The position numbers and the translations under genes are program-made. Of a stretch of DNA of 64,000 nucleotides, positions 42,672 to 50,951 are shown piece after piece (the stretch's first letter is position 1; the number at the start of each line of letters is the position of its first letter). The stretch comes from Microbacterium phyllosphaerae (GTDB lineage Bacteria; Actinomycetota; Actinomycetes; Actinomycetales; Microbacteriaceae): the NCBI RefSeq assembly GCF_017876435.1, contig NZ_JAGIOA010000001.1, forward strand, positions 1,984,001 through 2,048,000, written 5' to 3'. The notes beneath the pieces were generated by a model. The model had not been told where the DNA came from and ran no database searches. It saw nothing but the letters and a program-made list of their open reading frames with translations.

Positions 42672-43079
42672 ATGAAGGTGCGCCCGGTCGATCTCGTCGA
42701 CGTGTTCGTCTACCTCGTCGTGCTGGGTGCCTTCACGCAACTCTTCCCCGAGGTCATCTCCGAGTCGTTCCTCCTCGCGCTGCTGACCGCGATCCTGCTC
42801 AAGCTGGTGCTCGAAGTGGTTCTGCTGGTCAAGAAGCGCATCGTCACCCGTATCCGGGGTGCACGCTCTCCCTGGATCCGAGTGGTGAACGTCGCTGCGC
42901 TCCTGCTCGTGCTCCCCGGCAGCAAGTTCCTCGTGCTCGAGCTCGTCGATGCGGTGTTCGGCGACGCCGTGTATCTGGGCGGCTTCTTCCAGGTGACGGC
43001 GCTGATCATCGTGCTGATGCTGGCTCGGGGTGGCGTCCGCCGGATCTTCGATCGCTCGGATGTGACCGAGCCGCGCTGA
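42672..43079 (+). CDS. Small membrane protein of unknown function
   Basis: The 135-residue protein has four hydrophobic segments and a basic loop (VKKRIVTRIRG). It shows no motif I can assign. It is divergent from ohrR, with the OhrR operator in the shared intergenic region, and lies before the flavoprotein operon. Expression could be peroxide-linked, but its partner is unknown. Confidence 0.55.
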   Translation: MKVRPVDLVDVFVYLVVLGAFTQLFPEVISESFLLALLTAILLKLVLEVVLLVKKRIVTRIRGARSPWIRVVNVAALLLVLPGSKFLVLELVDAVFGDAVYLGGFFQVTALIIVLMLARGGVRRIFDRSDVTEPR

Positions 43080-43180
43080 GGTTCGCACGCAGAGCCCGAT
43101 GAGCGTGGTGCTCAGCGATGAATCGGCTATGAGTCAGCTGTGCAGAGGTCTTCCTTAGATCTGTCTCAGAGTCGTACCTC

Positions 43181-43186
43181 CACAGT
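43181..43186 (+). promoter_or_regulatory. Possible -10 hexamer before the ferric-reductase-like gene
   Basis: CACAGT ends six bases before the ATG at 43193. The first base deviates from the TANNNT pattern seen elsewhere here. Confidence 0.3.
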
Positions 43187-43192
43187 GGGGCC

Positions 43193-44617
43193 ATGACCAC
43201 TCTGACGACGAGATCCCGAGCATCCGTCTCATCCTCCGGCTCGACACCCGTGGCGACCACCCGTCGTCGCGGACCTCAGCTCTGGCGTGCCGCCGCGATC
43301 ACCGTGATCTGGGCGACCAGCCTGTTCGTCGTCGCCCTGTGGGTCGCGGGAGGAGGGGTGACGGCTGCGATCAGCATGAACGCCGAGACCGTGACCACGC
43401 TGGGGCGTCTGACGGGGCTCGTGGCGGCGAACCTCCTGCTCTATCAGGTGCTCCTGATGGCCCGCATCCCCCTGTTCGAGCGCGGCTTCGGGCGTGACGG
43501 CATCACCCGCCTGCATCGTTTCGTCGGGTTCTGGTCGTTCTGGTTGATGGGCGCTCACATCGGACTGCTCGCAGTCGGGTACGCGATGGCGGCCGGGATC
43601 AACCCGATCGTCCAGCTGTGGAGCTTCATCTGGGACTACCCGGGGATGCTGCTGGCGACCGCCGGCACACTGCTGATCCTGCTCGTCGTCGTGACATCGA
43701 TCAGACGGGCCCGCCGTAAGCTGCGCTATGAGTCCTGGCATCTCCTGCACCTGTACGCCTACCTGGGAGTGGGCTTGGCGCTGCCGCATCAGCTGTGGAC
43801 CGGGGCTGACTTCCTGTCGTCGCCGATCGCGACGCTCTACTGGTGGTCGATCTGGGCGCTCGCTGCGGTGTCGGTGCTCGTCTTCCGCATCGGAGTCCCG
43901 CTGCTGCGGTCTTCGCGTCGGGCGCTTCGTGTGGAGAGCGTCGAGCAGGACGGTGCACGAGGAGTGACGATCCACGTGGGAGGTCGACACCTCGACCGCC
44001 TCGGAGCGCGCGCAGGACAGTTCTTCGTCTGGCGGTTCCTCGACGGACCGGGATGGACCCGTGGGCACCCGTTCTCGCTGTCGGCGGCACCGGGTCGCGA
44101 ACTCACACTGACGGCGCGCGTCGTCGGTGACGGCACGCAGCGGCTCGCCGTGCTCTCGCCCGGAACTCGAGTCATCGTCGAGGGGCCGTACGGAGAGATG
44201 ACGGGCGAGCGTCGAACCGCGACCAAGCTGCTCATGATGGGTGCCGGCGCCGGTGTCGCACCACTGATCTCGTTGCTCGAGAACGAGGCCTATCTCCCCG
44301 GAGACGCCACCCTCATCGCGAGGGACTCGTCGGTGGTCGATGCGCTGCGCCAGGGAGCTATCGCTCAGCTCGTGACAGGCCGAGGGCTGCGATATCTGCC
44401 GCTCGCCGGCTCGCGCTCATCCGGACCGTCGAGCTGGATCCCGGCCACCCACGAGGCCTGGTCGGGGCCCGACCTGCTGCGCCACCTGATCCCGGACCCC
44501 GACTCCTACGACGTCTACATCTGCGGTGCCGAAGCCTGGATGAAGGATCTTCGACGAGACCTGGTGGGGGCGGGATTCGCCCCGCATCGCATCCATTCCG
44601 AGTCCTTCACGATCTGA
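43193..44617 (+). CDS. Ferric-reductase-like transmembrane flavoprotein
   Basis: The 474-residue protein has about six membrane helices with several histidines in place for heme (HRFVGFWSFWLMGAHIG and ESWHLLHLYAYLGVGLALPH). A cytoplasmic FAD/NAD(P)H domain of the ferredoxin-reductase type follows: HPFSLSAAP for FAD, GAGAGVAPLISLLE for the dinucleotide, VYICGAEAWMKDL at the end. It should carry electrons from cytosolic NAD(P)H to the outside. It is 13 bases upstream of the FMN-binding gene. Confidence 0.85.
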   Translation: MTTLTTRSRASVSSSGSTPVATTRRRGPQLWRAAAITVIWATSLFVVALWVAGGGVTAAISMNAETVTTLGRLTGLVAANLLLYQVLLMARIPLFERGFGRDGITRLHRFVGFWSFWLMGAHIGLLAVGYAMAAGINPIVQLWSFIWDYPGMLLATAGTLLILLVVVTSIRRARRKLRYESWHLLHLYAYLGVGLALPHQLWTGADFLSSPIATLYWWSIWALAAVSVLVFRIGVPLLRSSRRALRVESVEQDGARGVTIHVGGRHLDRLGARAGQFFVWRFLDGPGWTRGHPFSLSAAPGRELTLTARVVGDGTQRLAVLSPGTRVIVEGPYGEMTGERRTATKLLMMGAGAGVAPLISLLENEAYLPGDATLIARDSSVVDALRQGAIAQLVTGRGLRYLPLAGSRSSGPSSWIPATHEAWSGPDLLRHLIPDPDSYDVYICGAEAWMKDLRRDLVGAGFAPHRIHSESFTI

Positions 44618-44630
44618 ACGGAGAGACACC

Positions 44631-45128
44631 ATGAAGAAGATCCTCTACACCCTGCTCGCGACCGTGAGCGGTCTCGTGCTCCTGTTCAGCTATCGCACCT
44701 CGCTGGAGGCGGTCACTCCGACGGACGCCAGCGCGGCCACAGCGACGGGCGGGGCGACGACGACGAGCACCGATACCGCCACAGGCAGCTCCGGAAGCGC
44801 GTCGAGCAGCTCCGGAACCTCCTCCGACGCGACGACGAGCAGCGGTCTGACGGACGGAACGTACACCGGCGCGTCGTCTCAGACGCGATACGGACCGGTC
44901 CAGGTGCAGATCACCGTCTCGGGCGGACAGATCAGCGATGTGCAGGCGATCGACTACCCCGACAGCAACGGCCGTGACCGTCAGATCAACGAGACGGCGA
45001 TCCCCCGTCTCGTCTCGGAGACGATGCAGTCGCAGAACGCGCAGATCCAGATGGTGTCGGGCGCGACGTACACGAGCAACGGCTACCTCTCGTCGCTGCA
45101 GAGCGCGATCGATCAGGCGCAGAGCTGA
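44631..45128 (+). CDS. Membrane-anchored FMN-binding domain protein
   Basis: The 165-residue protein has an uncleaved-looking N-terminal membrane helix (about 5-24), a Ser/Thr-rich linker (30-72) and an FMN-bind domain (78-165). The motif SGATYTSNGY (Thr146 in SGAT) is the expected acceptor for covalent FMN. The domain faces outside. GGAGA precedes the ATG. The ApbE flavin transferase gene starts one base inside its stop codon, which is the partner needed to attach FMN. Confidence 0.88.
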   Translation: MKKILYTLLATVSGLVLLFSYRTSLEAVTPTDASAATATGGATTTSTDTATGSSGSASSSSGTSSDATTSSGLTDGTYTGASSQTRYGPVQVQITVSGGQISDVQAIDYPDSNGRDRQINETAIPRLVSETMQSQNAQIQMVSGATYTSNGYLSSLQSAIDQAQS

Positions 45129-45940
45129 TGCGCGCGCCGGGGAGAAGGGTGCAGGTCCGCGTCGAGGAGATCATGGGGATCCCCATGAGCATCCACGTGG
45201 TCTCCGTGCAGGGGACGATCGATCCCGATGCCGAGAGGGCGATCCAGGGGTGCTTCGAGGAGCTTCGTGACATCGACCGGCTCTTCTCGACCTACCGTCC
45301 GGATTCCGACATCAATCGCATCCGTCGAGGGGAGCTCTCGGTTGCCGAGGCCGATGCGCGCGTCGTGGTCGTCGCCGACGCCTGTGCCCGTGCCGAAGCC
45401 GCCACCGACGGTCTGTTCTCTGCGAGTTGGCGTGGGTGGTTCGACCCCACCGGATATGTGAAGGGGTGGGCTGTCGAGGAGGCGAGCCGCCGCCACCTCC
45501 AGCCACTGCTCTCGTCGTCGGTCGCGGTCGGGATCAATGCGGGTGGAGACCTGCAGCTCTTCACCGCGCCGGACGCCGACTGGCGGTGGCATGTGGGCAT
45601 CGCGGATCCGCACGCACCCGGACGACTGGTCGCCACTATGGAGGTGGCGAACGGCGCGGTCGCGACGTCGGGCACCGCGGAACGGGGGCACCACATCATC
45701 GACCCGCGCACCGGGGATCCTGCGACAGGGGTCGCGTCGGCGACGATCGTGGCGGACAGCCTCACGCGTGCGGACATCTGGGCCACTGCGGCGGTCGTCG
45801 CCGGGACCGCCGATCGGTCATGGCTCGAGAAATCAGGTTCCCGTACGGGGATGCTCGTGGGCGACGACGGCGAGGTGACCCGGTGGGTGGGGGCGACGAC
45901 GGTGGCGGTGCAGCCGTTCAGCGGTGTGTTGGCAGCGTGA
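45128..45940 (+). CDS. apbE: FAD:protein FMN transferase (ApbE)
   Basis: ApbE transfers FMN from FAD onto Thr of FMN-binding proteins. The 270-residue protein has the FSTYRPDSDINRI motif, the FDPTGYVKGWAVEEA cofactor-binding stretch, GINAGGDLQLF and RADIWATAAVV (metal-ligand Asp; normally TADALATA). No clear signal peptide is seen, which is unusual because ApbE usually works outside; some actinobacterial forms are similar. The ATG overlaps the FMN-binding gene's stop. Its 3' end overlaps the histidine kinase gene on the other strand by 23 bases. Confidence 0.9.
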   Translation: MRAPGRRVQVRVEEIMGIPMSIHVVSVQGTIDPDAERAIQGCFEELRDIDRLFSTYRPDSDINRIRRGELSVAEADARVVVVADACARAEAATDGLFSASWRGWFDPTGYVKGWAVEEASRRHLQPLLSSSVAVGINAGGDLQLFTAPDADWRWHVGIADPHAPGRLVATMEVANGAVATSGTAERGHHIIDPRTGDPATGVASATIVADSLTRADIWATAAVVAGTADRSWLEKSGSRTGMLVGDDGEVTRWVGATTVAVQPFSGVLAA

Positions 45941-46892
45941 GCAGGAAAGTCGTGCCCGCTGGCGTCGACGTCTCCACCACGATGGATCCTCCGGAGCGGC
46001 GGGCGACGTCGCGCACCAGCGCGAGGCCGAGCCCGAAGCTGCGCGGCCGCCCGCTCTCGCGCGGGCGTGCGAAACGTTCGAAGACCTGATCGGCGGGGAT
46101 GCCGTCGATGCCGGAGCCCTCGTCGATCACGCGCACCATGGCGTGGTGGGCATCGTGGCTGATCCGGACCGACACGGTTCCTCCGGCGGGGGAGTGCTGC
46201 ACCGCATTGTCGAGCAGTGCGACGAGGATCCGCACGAGCGTCACGTGGGGGATCTGTGCGGTGACTTCGGAATCCGACGTGACGCGGAGCAGCACCTGAG
46301 ACTCCTGGGCGATCGTCGCGATGGTCGAGACGGCTGACGACGCTGCCGTCTCGACGTCCGCGGTGCCGCCCGCGTGGGACTCGCCCTCGGCGGAGATCAG
46401 CAGGTCGGTGAGGACATCGCCCATCATGTCGGCGTCGCGCCGCAGTTCTCCGAGCCCCTGGGCCACGTCCTCGCCGCGGTCATGGCGGCGCTGCAGGACC
46501 TGGATGCGGCTGGTCAGCGTCGTCAGCGGCGTGCGCAGCTCGTGACTCGCGTCGGCCACGAAGTTGCGCTGTTGACGCAGGGCGTCGCTGAGTGGGCGCA
46601 CCGACCGCCGTGCGGCGATCGCGGCGACGACCCCGAGCAGGATCACGCCGACCGCCCCCAGCACGATCACCGTCGGCACCACGACGTCGATGTCGACGAT
46701 GAAGTCGTCCCTCGGGCCGCCCTGTCCGAACCAGCCGCCGCCGTGCTCCTGCCCCTCACGTCGGGAGGTCGAGAGGATGACACTGATCAGGATCGCGATG
46801 CCGATCGCCACGATCACTCCCGAGGCGACGCCCACCCAGACTCCGATCGAGAGGGCGGCGCGGCGGACGCGTCGTGCGTCGGCCTCGCTCAT
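45918..46892 (-). CDS. Sensor histidine kinase
   Basis: The 324-residue kinase has two membrane helices (about 14-40 and 71-95) flanking a short Gly-rich outer loop of about 30 residues. A HAMP-like segment, the dimerisation domain with ASHELRTPL (His117) and a HATPase domain (N box LLDNAVQHSP, DEGSGID, GLGLALVRD) follow. The tiny sensor loop suggests that it detects something in the membrane or via a partner. The ATG overlaps the regulator stop (46889-46892). It is convergent with the flavin-transfer operon. Confidence 0.9.
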   Translation of the reverse strand: MSEADARRVRRAALSIGVWVGVASGVIVAIGIAILISVILSTSRREGQEHGGGWFGQGGPRDDFIVDIDVVVPTVIVLGAVGVILLGVVAAIAARRSVRPLSDALRQQRNFVADASHELRTPLTTLTSRIQVLQRRHDRGEDVAQGLGELRRDADMMGDVLTDLLISAEGESHAGGTADVETAASSAVSTIATIAQESQVLLRVTSDSEVTAQIPHVTLVRILVALLDNAVQHSPAGGTVSVRISHDAHHAMVRVIDEGSGIDGIPADQVFERFARPRESGRPRSFGLGLALVRDVARRSGGSIVVETSTPAGTTFLLTLPTHR

Positions 46893-47569
46893 GAGGGCAT
46901 CCCCGCTCGGTACCCGCGTGCGCGGACGGTCTCGATCATGTCGGGCGTGGTCTTGCGCCGCACGTAATGCACATAGGTGTCGACGGAGCCGGTCGTGTCA
47001 CCTTCGTGGAAGACCGCCCGAACGATCTCCTCGCGGCTGAACACGTGCTCGGGGCTGGTGCTCAGGAGTTCGAGCAGCGCACTCTCGGTCGCGGTCAGCG
47101 CGACGCGGAAACCGGACGGGTCGTACACGGCTTGCGCCTGTGGTGAGAAGCTCCACTCGCCGAGGCGCCGTCGCGCCCCGTCGGCACGGAATGCCCTGCG
47201 CAGCGCTCGGAGGCGGGCGAGCAGCTCGTCGTAGTCGAAGGGCTTCACCAGGTAGTCGTTGGCCCCGCCGTCGAGCCCGGTCACACGATCGTCGACAGTG
47301 CCGAGAGCCGTCAGCATGAGCACGGGAGTGGTGATGTGGGCGGTGCGAACCGCCTTCACGAGGGCGACGCCGTCCATGCCGGGCAGTCGTCGGTCGATGA
47401 CCATCACGTCGTAGCGGTGGTCGAGGGCCATCCGCAGCGCCACCTCGCCGTCGGTTGCGTGATCGACGGTATAGGAATCCGCGAGCACCTCGACCGTCAG
47501 CGCCGCGATCTCCGCGTCGTCCTCGACGTAGAGAAGTGCGGGGAGAGCGGGACCATCCATGCGGGTCAT
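46889..47569 (-). CDS. OmpR/PhoB-family response regulator
   Basis: The 226-residue regulator has a receiver domain with the acidic pair VEDDAE and phospho-acceptor Asp59 (VMVIDRRLPG), Lys in VKPFDYDEL, and a C-terminal winged helix (TATESALLELLSTSPEHVFS, DTYVHYVRRK). It is the first gene of a two-gene unit with the kinase. Its targets are unknown; the adjacent flavin electron-transfer operon is a reasonable guess only. Confidence 0.9.
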   Translation of the reverse strand: MTRMDGPALPALLYVEDDAEIAALTVEVLADSYTVDHATDGEVALRMALDHRYDVMVIDRRLPGMDGVALVKAVRTAHITTPVLMLTALGTVDDRVTGLDGGANDYLVKPFDYDELLARLRALRRAFRADGARRRLGEWSFSPQAQAVYDPSGFRVALTATESALLELLSTSPEHVFSREEIVRAVFHEGDTTGSVDTYVHYVRRKTTPDMIETVRARGYRAGMPS

Positions 47570-47690
47570 GGGAGCCTCTCGAAGTCCGGTTCCGGTTGAG
47601 CATCAGCGTACGCCCGGGCGAGTATGGATCCTCGCACGGCTGTAGCCGCCGACTGGTTTCTGAAGGAGGAGCTACTCGTATCTCTATTTG

Positions 47691-47703
47691 CTAGCTAAGC
47701 TAG
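47691..47703. promoter_or_regulatory. Palindromic operator and -10 before the MFS gene at 47709
   Basis: CTAGC-TAA-GCTAG is a 13-bp inverted repeat just before the ATG. Inside it TAAGCT (47696-47701) lies seven bases before the ATG, so a repressor would cover the -10. The sequence resembles MarR, PadR or TetR half-sites; no such gene is adjacent. GAAGGAGGAG at 47661-47670 is too far upstream to serve as a ribosome site. Confidence 0.5.
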
Positions 47704-47708
47704 TAGTC

Positions 47709-49361
47709 ATGGAACGATACTTTCGGCTGCGGTGGGTAGGGCTCGTCTTCATCAGCATCGCTGTCTCGCTGATCATCGTCGACTCGACGATCGTCAACGT
47801 GGCGATCCCGGCGATCGTCGACGACCTGGGCATCACGTCGACCGAGGTGCAGTGGGTGCAGGAGGCCTACACGCTGGTCTTCGCCGCGCTGCTCCTCGTG
47901 TTCGGCAGTCTCGCGGACCGCTTCGGCCGTCGCCGGGTGATGCTCATCGGCGTGGTGGTCTTCGCGGCGTCATCCGTGCTCGCGGCCTTCGCCCCCGACG
48001 GTGGGATGCTGATCCTCGCCCGCCTCGCGCAGGGCGTCGGCGGATCGATGATCCTGCCGACGACCCTCTCGATCATCAACGCGACGTTCCGTGGGCGCGA
48101 ACGCGGGATCGCGTTCGCGGTGTGGGGCTCGACCATCGGCGGCATGGCCGCCGTCGGACCGCTCCTCGGCGGCTGGCTGACCACCGCGTTCTCGTGGCGG
48201 TGGGCCTTCGGCATCAACATCCCGCTCGGGATCATCATCGTCGTCGGCGTCCTGCTCACGGTCGCCGAGTCCCGCAGCGATCGTGCCTCGAAGATCGACG
48301 TCGTCGGGGCGCTCCTGTCGGTGGTCACGATGGGAAGCCTCGTGTTCGGTCTGATCGAGGGGCGCACCTACGGGTGGTGGCTCGTGGATCAGCGTCCCGA
48401 GATCGGCGACTGGACGTGGCCGCTCGACCTGTCGCCGATCCCGTTCGCCTTCGGGCTCGCCCTCATCTCGCTCATCGCCTTCATCGGTTGGGGAGTCCAC
48501 CGTCAGCGTCAGGGCAAGTCGACGCTGCTGGCGCTGCGTCTGTTCGCGATCCCCTCTTTCCGCAACGGCAACATCGCGGCGACCGTCGTGTCGCTCGGAG
48601 AGTTCGGGATCATCCTCGCGCTGCCGCTCTGGTTGCAGTTCGTGCTCGGATTCGACGCGCTGCACACGGGGCTGCTGCTGCTCGCCCTCGCCGTCGGATC
48701 CTTCGTCGCCAGCGGAGCCGCGGGAGCGGCGAGCGGAAAGATCGCGCCCGTCTGGGTCGTGCGTGCAGGGCTGGTCGCAGAGATCATCGGCGTGGCCGGC
48801 GTCGGCTTCGTCATCGCGCCGGATGCCTCGTGGGTGCCGCTCATCCCGTTCCTGTTCGTCTATGGACTCGGTGTGGGGCTGGCGACCGCCCAGCTCACCG
48901 GAGTCGTGCTCGCCGACGTTCCCGTCGACGACAGCGGCGCGGCCTCGGGAACCCAGTCGACGTCGCGCCAGCTCGGTGCGGCCCTCGGTGTGGCCGTGCT
49001 CGGAACGGTGCTGTTCACCACCACCGCAGGCGTCCTCGCCTCGTCCCTCGATGACCGAGGACTGTCCGCGGATCAGCGCGACCAGATCGTGTCGTCCGTC
49101 GTCGACAGCGCGGGCGGAGCGATCAGCGGGCTCGAGGCGAATCCCGAGACCGCAGCCATCGCTGACGATGCGAAGGAGGCGTTCTCGGACGGCACGCGCT
49201 TCGCCGCGTGGACGGCTGCCGGATTCCTCGCCGTCGGTCTTCTGTCGACGATCTCCCTCGGGGCAGGGGCAGGGCCACGAGGTCGGAACGACGACGAGGC
49301 GAACGAGGACTCGCGTGCGGTGGGCGCCACTCCGGATCCGGAAGCCGATCCCGCGATCTGA
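47709..49361 (+). CDS. MFS transporter, DHA2/EmrB-QacA type multidrug exporter
   Basis: The 550-residue protein has about fourteen membrane helices, the DHA2 number. VDSTIVNVAIPAIVDDLG (D1 motif), DRFGRRRVM (motif A) and QGVGGSMILPTTLSII (motif C region) are typical for drug:H+ antiporters. The tail is acidic. The ATG at 47709 has no good ribosome site, so I suggest a leaderless message; a TTG at 47688 would add seven residues. Confidence 0.85.
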   Translation: MERYFRLRWVGLVFISIAVSLIIVDSTIVNVAIPAIVDDLGITSTEVQWVQEAYTLVFAALLLVFGSLADRFGRRRVMLIGVVVFAASSVLAAFAPDGGMLILARLAQGVGGSMILPTTLSIINATFRGRERGIAFAVWGSTIGGMAAVGPLLGGWLTTAFSWRWAFGINIPLGIIIVVGVLLTVAESRSDRASKIDVVGALLSVVTMGSLVFGLIEGRTYGWWLVDQRPEIGDWTWPLDLSPIPFAFGLALISLIAFIGWGVHRQRQGKSTLLALRLFAIPSFRNGNIAATVVSLGEFGIILALPLWLQFVLGFDALHTGLLLLALAVGSFVASGAAGAASGKIAPVWVVRAGLVAEIIGVAGVGFVIAPDASWVPLIPFLFVYGLGVGLATAQLTGVVLADVPVDDSGAASGTQSTSRQLGAALGVAVLGTVLFTTTAGVLASSLDDRGLSADQRDQIVSSVVDSAGGAISGLEANPETAAIADDAKEAFSDGTRFAAWTAAGFLAVGLLSTISLGAGAGPRGRNDDEANEDSRAVGATPDPEADPAI

Positions 49362-49373
49362 CGCCGGTCTCGC

Positions 49374-49391
49374 GCGCCCCACACGGGGCGC
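49374..49391. terminator. Hairpin between convergent MFS and LuxR-type genes
   Basis: GCGCCCC and GGGGCGC (7-bp stem, 4-base loop) lie between the two converging stop codons and could work in both directions. Confidence 0.5.
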
Positions 49392-49398
49392 AGCGGAA

Positions 49399-50235
49399 CT
49401 ATCGGGCGAGTGACGCCAGCTCCCCGCGAGTCCGGCATCCGGTCTTGCGCAGCAGGTTCGACACGTGGAACTTGACCGTGTTGTCGCTGATCCCGAGCGT
49501 CGACGCGATCTCTCGGTTGCGTGAGCCGGCGACGACGAGACGAAGCACCTCTCGCTCTCGTGCCGACAGCTCGGTGACCTCGGTGAGCGGCTCCGGCGCG
49601 GCGGGCGGATCGAGGGGGAGGCGGATGTCGATCGCCGACCCCCATCCCTCCGTCGACGACACCGCGAGATCGCCGTTCAACGCAACCACGCTCTCGGCGG
49701 CGGGACGCAGCGCGTCGTCGCTGACCGAGAGCTCACCGCGCCCGTCGTCCCTGATGCCGATCAGCAGGTTCAGACCGTCGCAGTCCCACTGGATGCGCAC
49801 GCGGCGCGCGGTCGTGTCATCGACGATCGCGAGCACGGAGTTGCGCACGATCGCTCGAGCGGCGTGGGCGACCTCGCTCGGCAGAGCGCGGCCGGTCGCG
49901 GGCGGCTCGATGAACTGCACGTCGAGGTTCCCGAACCGCTCGAGGGGGCGCAGGTCCGACTGCAATCGCGCGAAGGCGCCGACGACGGGCTCCAACACCG
50001 CCTCCTTCTGGCGATCGCTGGCGACCCGCAGCTGCACGAGCGCGTTCGCCGCCGACTCGATCGCGAGATTGCGCGCCGCACGGTCATCGAGTCGGTCGGA
50101 GCGCAGGATCGCGAGCAGCGACTCGAGGGCCACCGCGTGGCGATCGGCCAGCTCGGAGATCGCTCGCGCGCCGTCCTGATGCGCTCGCCGCAGGGCGGGG
50201 GAGTCGACTTCCGGTACTGCCTCGTTCGCACTCAC
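49399..50235 (-). CDS. LuxR-type regulator with an N-terminal degenerate HATPase-like domain
   Basis: The 278-residue protein ends in a LuxR helix-turn-helix (about 217-275: LSAREREVLRLVVAGSRNRE, then DNTVKFHVSNLLRKTG). The middle (about 120-205) resembles a histidine-kinase ATPase domain: AARAIVRNSVLA stands for the N box, IGIRDDGRGE for G1, and EGWGSAIDIRLPL for the end of G2. No His phospho-acceptor or receiver domain was seen. So the likely form is a fused, one-component regulator. GTG starts it, with CATGAT six bases upstream. It is divergent from hxlB. Confidence 0.7.
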   Translation of the reverse strand: MSANEAVPEVDSPALRRAHQDGARAISELADRHAVALESLLAILRSDRLDDRAARNLAIESAANALVQLRVASDRQKEAVLEPVVGAFARLQSDLRPLERFGNLDVQFIEPPATGRALPSEVAHAARAIVRNSVLAIVDDTTARRVRIQWDCDGLNLLIGIRDDGRGELSVSDDALRPAAESVVALNGDLAVSSTEGWGSAIDIRLPLDPPAAPEPLTEVTELSAREREVLRLVVAGSRNREIASTLGISDNTVKFHVSNLLRKTGCRTRGELASLAR

Positions 50236-50271
50236 CTACCCATCATGCACCACCCATCCTTTCGGGTAGGT
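50234..50271. promoter_or_regulatory. Inverted repeat in the LuxR/hxlB intergenic region
   Basis: ACCTACCC (50234-50241) and GGGTAGGT (50264-50271) form 8-bp arms with 22 bases between. It covers the regulator's start codon region and lies 55 bases from the hxlB ATG, a suitable place for an operator acting on both genes. Confidence 0.45.
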
Positions 50272-50326
50272 CGAACCGTGCCGGCGGGCGGGGGCACGCC
50301 TCGCCGCTTCGGCGCACGATGGACAC

Positions 50327-50908
50327 ATGGACGTGATGGAGGTCGGCCTCGGGCATTCTCTGGGGCTCGTGGCGAATGAGGTCGGCGCGGTACTCGACTC
50401 GGTGATCCGCACCGATCCGGTGGCGCTCGCGCGCGTGTCCGACCTGGTGGCCGAAGCCCCGCGAGTGTTCGTGCTCGGAGCGGGGCGCTCCGGGCTGGCG
50501 CTGCGGATGACGGCGATGAGGCTCATGCACCTCGGTCTGGAGGTGCATGTCGTGGGCGAGACCACGACGCCGGCGATCGCTCGGGATGACCTCCTCGTGG
50601 TCGCGAGCGGTTCGGGCACGACATCCGGCATCGTCCGTGCGGCTGAGACCGCCGTGAACGTCGGAGCGAAGGTCGTGGCCATCACGACGGACGCCACGTC
50701 GCCTCTGGCGGAGCTGTCGGGCTCAGCGACCGTCGTCGTTCCCGCAGCAGGCAAGCTCGATCGTTCGGGAGCCGCCTCCGCGCAGTTCGCCGGCAGTCTC
50801 TTCGAGCAGGCGGTCGTCCTCATCGGCGACGCCCTTTTCCACGCTCTCTGGGCCCGAAGCGGACAGGACGCCGACGACCTCTGGCCGCGTCACTCGAACC
50901 TCGAATGA
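50327..50908 (+). CDS. hxlB: 6-phospho-3-hexuloisomerase (HxlB)
   Basis: This SIS-domain isomerase turns hexulose-6-phosphate, made by HxlA, into fructose-6-phosphate. The 193-residue protein has VFVLGAGRSGLALRMTAMRL as the phosphosugar-binding start, VASGSGTTSGIV as the second SIS motif and a late FEQAVVLIGDAL. Family length is normal. It precedes hxlA by 43 bases, so both ribulose monophosphate pathway enzymes are made together. A CACGAT lies six bases before the ATG. Confidence 0.9.
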   Translation: MDVMEVGLGHSLGLVANEVGAVLDSVIRTDPVALARVSDLVAEAPRVFVLGAGRSGLALRMTAMRLMHLGLEVHVVGETTTPAIARDDLLVVASGSGTTSGIVRAAETAVNVGAKVVAITTDATSPLAELSGSATVVVPAAGKLDRSGAASAQFAGSLFEQAVVLIGDALFHALWARSGQDADDLWPRHSNLE

Positions 50909-50951
50909 CCGAAGCCCCCACATACTCACCCGCAGTAACGAAAGGAACACC

